From the NCBI RefSeq assembly GCF_051020765.1, contig NW_027469223.1, forward strand, positions 277,970 to 341,969: a stretch of 64,000 bases of DNA. Reading direction: 5' to 3'. Below, in pieces: positions 61,073 through 64,000 of this stretch (position 1 is its first letter; each line of letters starts with the position of its first letter). The position numbers and the translations under genes were made by a program. The stretch is from Lasioglossum baleicum. Its lineage: Eukaryota; Arthropoda; Insecta; Hymenoptera; Halictidae. The notes below the pieces were generated by a model. The model had not been told where the DNA came from. It ran no database searches and saw only the letters and a program-made list of their open reading frames with translations.

Positions 61073-61765
61073 ACGCATAACGCATAACGCATAACGCATA
61101 ACGCATAACGCATAACGCATAACGCATAACGCATAACGCATAACGCATAACGCATAACGCATAACGCATAACGCATAACGCATAACGCATAACGCATAAC
61201 GCATAACGCATAACGCATAACGCATAACGCATAACGCATAACGCATAACGCATAACGCATAACGCATAACGCATAACGCATAACGCATAACGCATAACGC
61301 ATAACGCATAACGCATAACGCATAACGCATAACGCATAACGCATAACGCATAACGCATAACGCATAACGCATAACGCATAACGCATAACGCATAACGCAT
61401 AACGCATAACGCATAACGCATAACGCATAACGCATAACGCATAACGCATAACGCATAACGCATAACGCATAACGCATAACGCATAACGCATAACGCATAA
61501 CGCATAACGCATAACGCATAACGCATAACGCATAACGCATAACGCATAACGCATAACGCATAACGCATAACGCATAACGCATAACGCATAACGCATAACG
61601 CATAACGCATAACGCATAACGCATAACGCATAACGCATAACGCATAACGCATAACGCATAACGCATAACGCATAACGCATAACGCATAACGCATAACGCA
61701 TAACGCATAACGCATAACGCATAACGCATAACGCATAACGCATAACGCATAACGCATAACGCATA
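61073..61765. repeat. Pure run of 99 units
   Basis: 693 bp of majority units after ACCCATA (61066). It lies where the long-range copy lacks the 665-bp block of copy 1. Confidence 0.92.
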
Positions 61766-62283
61766 ACGGATAACGCATAACGCATAACGCATAACGCATA
61801 ACGCATAACGCATAACGCATAACGCATAACGCATAACGCATAACGCATAACGCATAACGCATAACGCATAACGCATAACGCATAACGCATAACGCATAAC
61901 GCATAACGCATAACGCATTACGCATAACGCATAACGCATAACGCATAACGCATAACGCATAACGGATAACGCATAACGCATAACGCACAACGGATAACGC
62001 ATAACGCATAACGCATAACGCATAACGCATAACGCACAACGGATAACGCATAACGCATAACGCATAACGCATAACGCATAACGCATAACGCATAACGCAT
62101 AACGCATAACGCATAACGCATAACGCATAACGCATAACGCATAACGCATAACGCATAACGCATAACGCATAACGCATAACGCATAACGCATAACGCGTAA
62201 CGCATAATGCATAACGCATAACGCTTAACGCATAGCCCATAACGCATAACGCATAACGCATCGCGCATAACGCATAACGGATA

Positions 62284-63096
62284 ACGCATAACGCATAACG
62301 CATAACGCATAACGCATAACGCATAACGCATAACGCATAACGCATAACGCATAACGCATAACGCATAACGCATAACGCATAACGCATAACGCATAACGCA
62401 TAACGCATAACGCATAACGCATAACGCATAACGCATAACGCATAACGCATAACGCATAACGCATAACGCATAACGCATAACGCATAACGCATAACGCATA
62501 ACGCATAACGCATAACGCATAACGCATAACGCATAACGCATAACGCATAACGCATAACGCATAACGCATAACGCATAACGCATAACGCATAACGCATAAC
62601 GCATAACGCATAACGCATAACGCATAACGCATAACGCATAACGCATAACGCATAACGCATAACGCATAACGCATAACGCATAACGCATAACGCATAACGC
62701 ATAACGCATAACGCATAACGCATAACGCATAACGCATAACGCATAACGCATAACGCATAACGCATAACGCATAACGCATAACGCATAACGCATAACGCAT
62801 AACGCATAACGCATAAACGCATAACGCATAACGCATAACGCATAACGCATAACGCATAACGCATAACGCATAACGCATAACGCATAACGCATAACGCATA
62901 ACGCATAACGCATAACGCATAACGCATAACGCATAACGCATAACGCATAACGCATAACGCATAACGCATAACGCATAACGCATAACGCATAACGCATAAC
63001 GCATAACGCATAACGCATAACGCATAACGCATAACGCATAACGCATAACGCATAACGCATAACGCATAACGCATAACGCATAACGCATAACGCATA
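62284..63096. repeat. Pure run of 116 units with one inserted A
   Basis: 813 bp, that is 116 units plus one extra base. The extra A makes a run of three A near 62815-62817, the only insertion-type register slip seen. Confidence 0.92.
62815..62817. other. Single-base insertion, register slip 4
   Basis: AA has become AAA. Unit starts change from 5 to 6 modulo 7, which is also the register of the last unit (63993-63999), so the four slips account for the whole net change. Confidence 0.95.
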
Positions 63097-64000
63097 ACGG
63101 ATAACGCAAGAAGCATAACGCATAACGCATAAAGCATAACGCATAACGCATAACGCATAACGCATAACGCATAACGCATAACGCATAACGCATAACGCAT
63201 AACGCATAACGCATAACGCATAACGCATAACGCTTAACGCATAACGCATTACGCATAACGCATAACGCATAACGCATAACGCTTAACGCATAGCTCATAA
63301 CGCATAACGCATAACGCTTAACGCATAACGCATAACGCATAACGGATAACGCATAACGCATAACGCATAACGGATAACGCATAACGCATAACGCATAACG
63401 CATAACGCATAACGCATAACGCATAACGCGTAACGCATAATGCATAACGCATAGCGCTTAACGCATAGCCCATAACGCATAACGCATAACGCATCGCGCA
63501 TAACGCATAACGGATAACGCATAACGCATAACGCATAACGCATAACGCATAACGCATAACGCATAACGCATAACGCATAACGCATAACGCATAACGCATA
63601 ACGCATAACGCATAACGCATAACGCATAACGCATAACGCATAACGCATAACGCATAACGGATAACGCATAACGCATAACGCATAACGCATAACGCATAAC
63701 GCATAACGCATAACGCATAACGCATAACGCATAACGCATAACGCATAACGCATAACGCATAACGCATAACGCATAACGCATAACGCATAACGCATAACGC
63801 ATAACGCGTAACGCATAATGCATAACGCATAACGCTTAACGCATAGCCCATAACGCATAACGCATAACGCATCGCGCATAACGCATAACGGATAACGCAT
63901 AACGCATAACGCATAACGCATAACGCATAACGCATAACGCATAACGCATAACGCATAACGCATAACGCATAACGCATAACGCATAACGCATAACGCATAA

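Larger units (their letters stand above)
1..64000. repeat. Heptanucleotide satellite array (ACGCATA)n filling the window
   Basis: Every part of the window reads as tandem 7-bp units whose majority form is ACGCATA, about 9,140 units. Departures are almost all substitutions inside a unit, so the unit start stays at position 1 modulo 7 from base 1 to about base 56,819. No stretch of non-repeat sequence is visible, so there is no gene, tRNA, rRNA, transposon or promoter anywhere in these 64 kb. Both ends are cut inside the array. Arrays of this size with nested repeat levels are typical of eukaryotic satellite DNA; the host assignment is an inference. Confidence 0.99.
54188..64000. repeat. 35.6-kb-spaced super-duplication, copy 2 (runs off the edge)
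   Basis: Partner of 18551-28876. It lacks one 665-bp internal repeat present in copy 1 (25271-26138) and carries all four single-base register slips of the window. Homology is lost just left of 54188, where an ACGCAAG cassette near 54.06 kb has no counterpart upstream of 18551. Confidence 0.9.
59899..64000. repeat. Zone V: copy of the start of zone III, cut by the window edge
   Basis: The sequence follows zone III from 24319 in order: GCGCTTA, a long pure run, an ACGCATT unit, an ACCCATA-ACGCTTA junction, a 116-unit run and an ACGCAAG cassette, then continues to the edge. It carries three of the four single-base register slips in the window. Confidence 0.8.

Noticed and set aside
1..64000. 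Telomere repeat
   Set aside because: The G/T-rich strand unit TATGCGT has no run of G, unlike TTAGGG or TTTAGGG types, and fixed higher-order variants over tens of kb do not fit telomerase-made ends. A subtelomeric location cannot be excluded.
1..64000. CRISPR array
   Set aside because: No repeat-spacer alternation: the sequence between cassettes is the same heptamer, with no unique spacers.
1..64000. Replication origin with DnaA-type boxes
   Set aside because: No match to TTATCCACA-type boxes; the AT content is even, with no unwinding region distinct from the rest.
1..64000. Stop-free concatemer gene as in DRT2 systems
   Set aside because: No reverse transcriptase, template RNA or promoter is in the window, and the repeat here is genomic and 7 bp long. 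Only the frame logic is similar.

Overview
The whole 64 kb window is one uninterrupted tandem array of a 7-bp unit, ACGCATA on the + strand (TATGCGT on the - strand), about 9,140 units. I see no unique sequence, gene, RNA gene, mobile element, CRISPR array, promoter or array boundary. Both window edges lie inside the array, so its true length is unknown. Base composition follows from the unit: about 43% G+C, an A/C-rich + strand, and close to one CpG every 7 bp.

The array is not a plain microsatellite. Point-variant units are grouped into recurring cassettes, the cassettes into a 34-unit (238 bp) higher-order repeat, and these into kilobase-scale duplications: about 0.4 kb repeated at a 1.3 kb spacing, 3 kb, 4.1 kb and 5.5 kb. 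At the top level, a block of at least 9.8 kb recurs about 35.1-35.6 kb downstream and runs off the right edge. Five zones can be drawn. Zone I (1-7896) is simple, with very long pure runs. Zones II (7897-24318) and IV (45116-59898) are dense in 238-bp units. Zones III (24319-45115) and V (59899-64000) mix long pure runs with a distinct subfamily. The II/III border recurs as the IV/V border.

The 7-bp register is unbroken from base 1 to about 56,819, because essentially all variants are substitutions. Four single-base slips (three deletions, one insertion) all fall between 56.8 and 62.8 kb. They account exactly for the change in register between the first and last unit of the window.

Organism: not determinable from this sequence. 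A heptamer satellite of this size with higher-order repeats most resembles eukaryotic heterochromatic (centromeric, pericentromeric or subtelomeric) satellite DNA resolved by long reads. Short heptanucleotide tandem repeats are also known in heterocystous cyanobacteria, but on a far smaller scale. If the source is bacterial, the size alone would be remarkable.

Coding: the - strand is free of stops in all three frames because 7 is not a multiple of 3 and the unit reads as the same heptapeptide (MRYALCV) in each frame. The + strand has a TAA every 21 bp in every frame. The long - strand reading frames are therefore a by-product of the repeat and are not annotated as genes.
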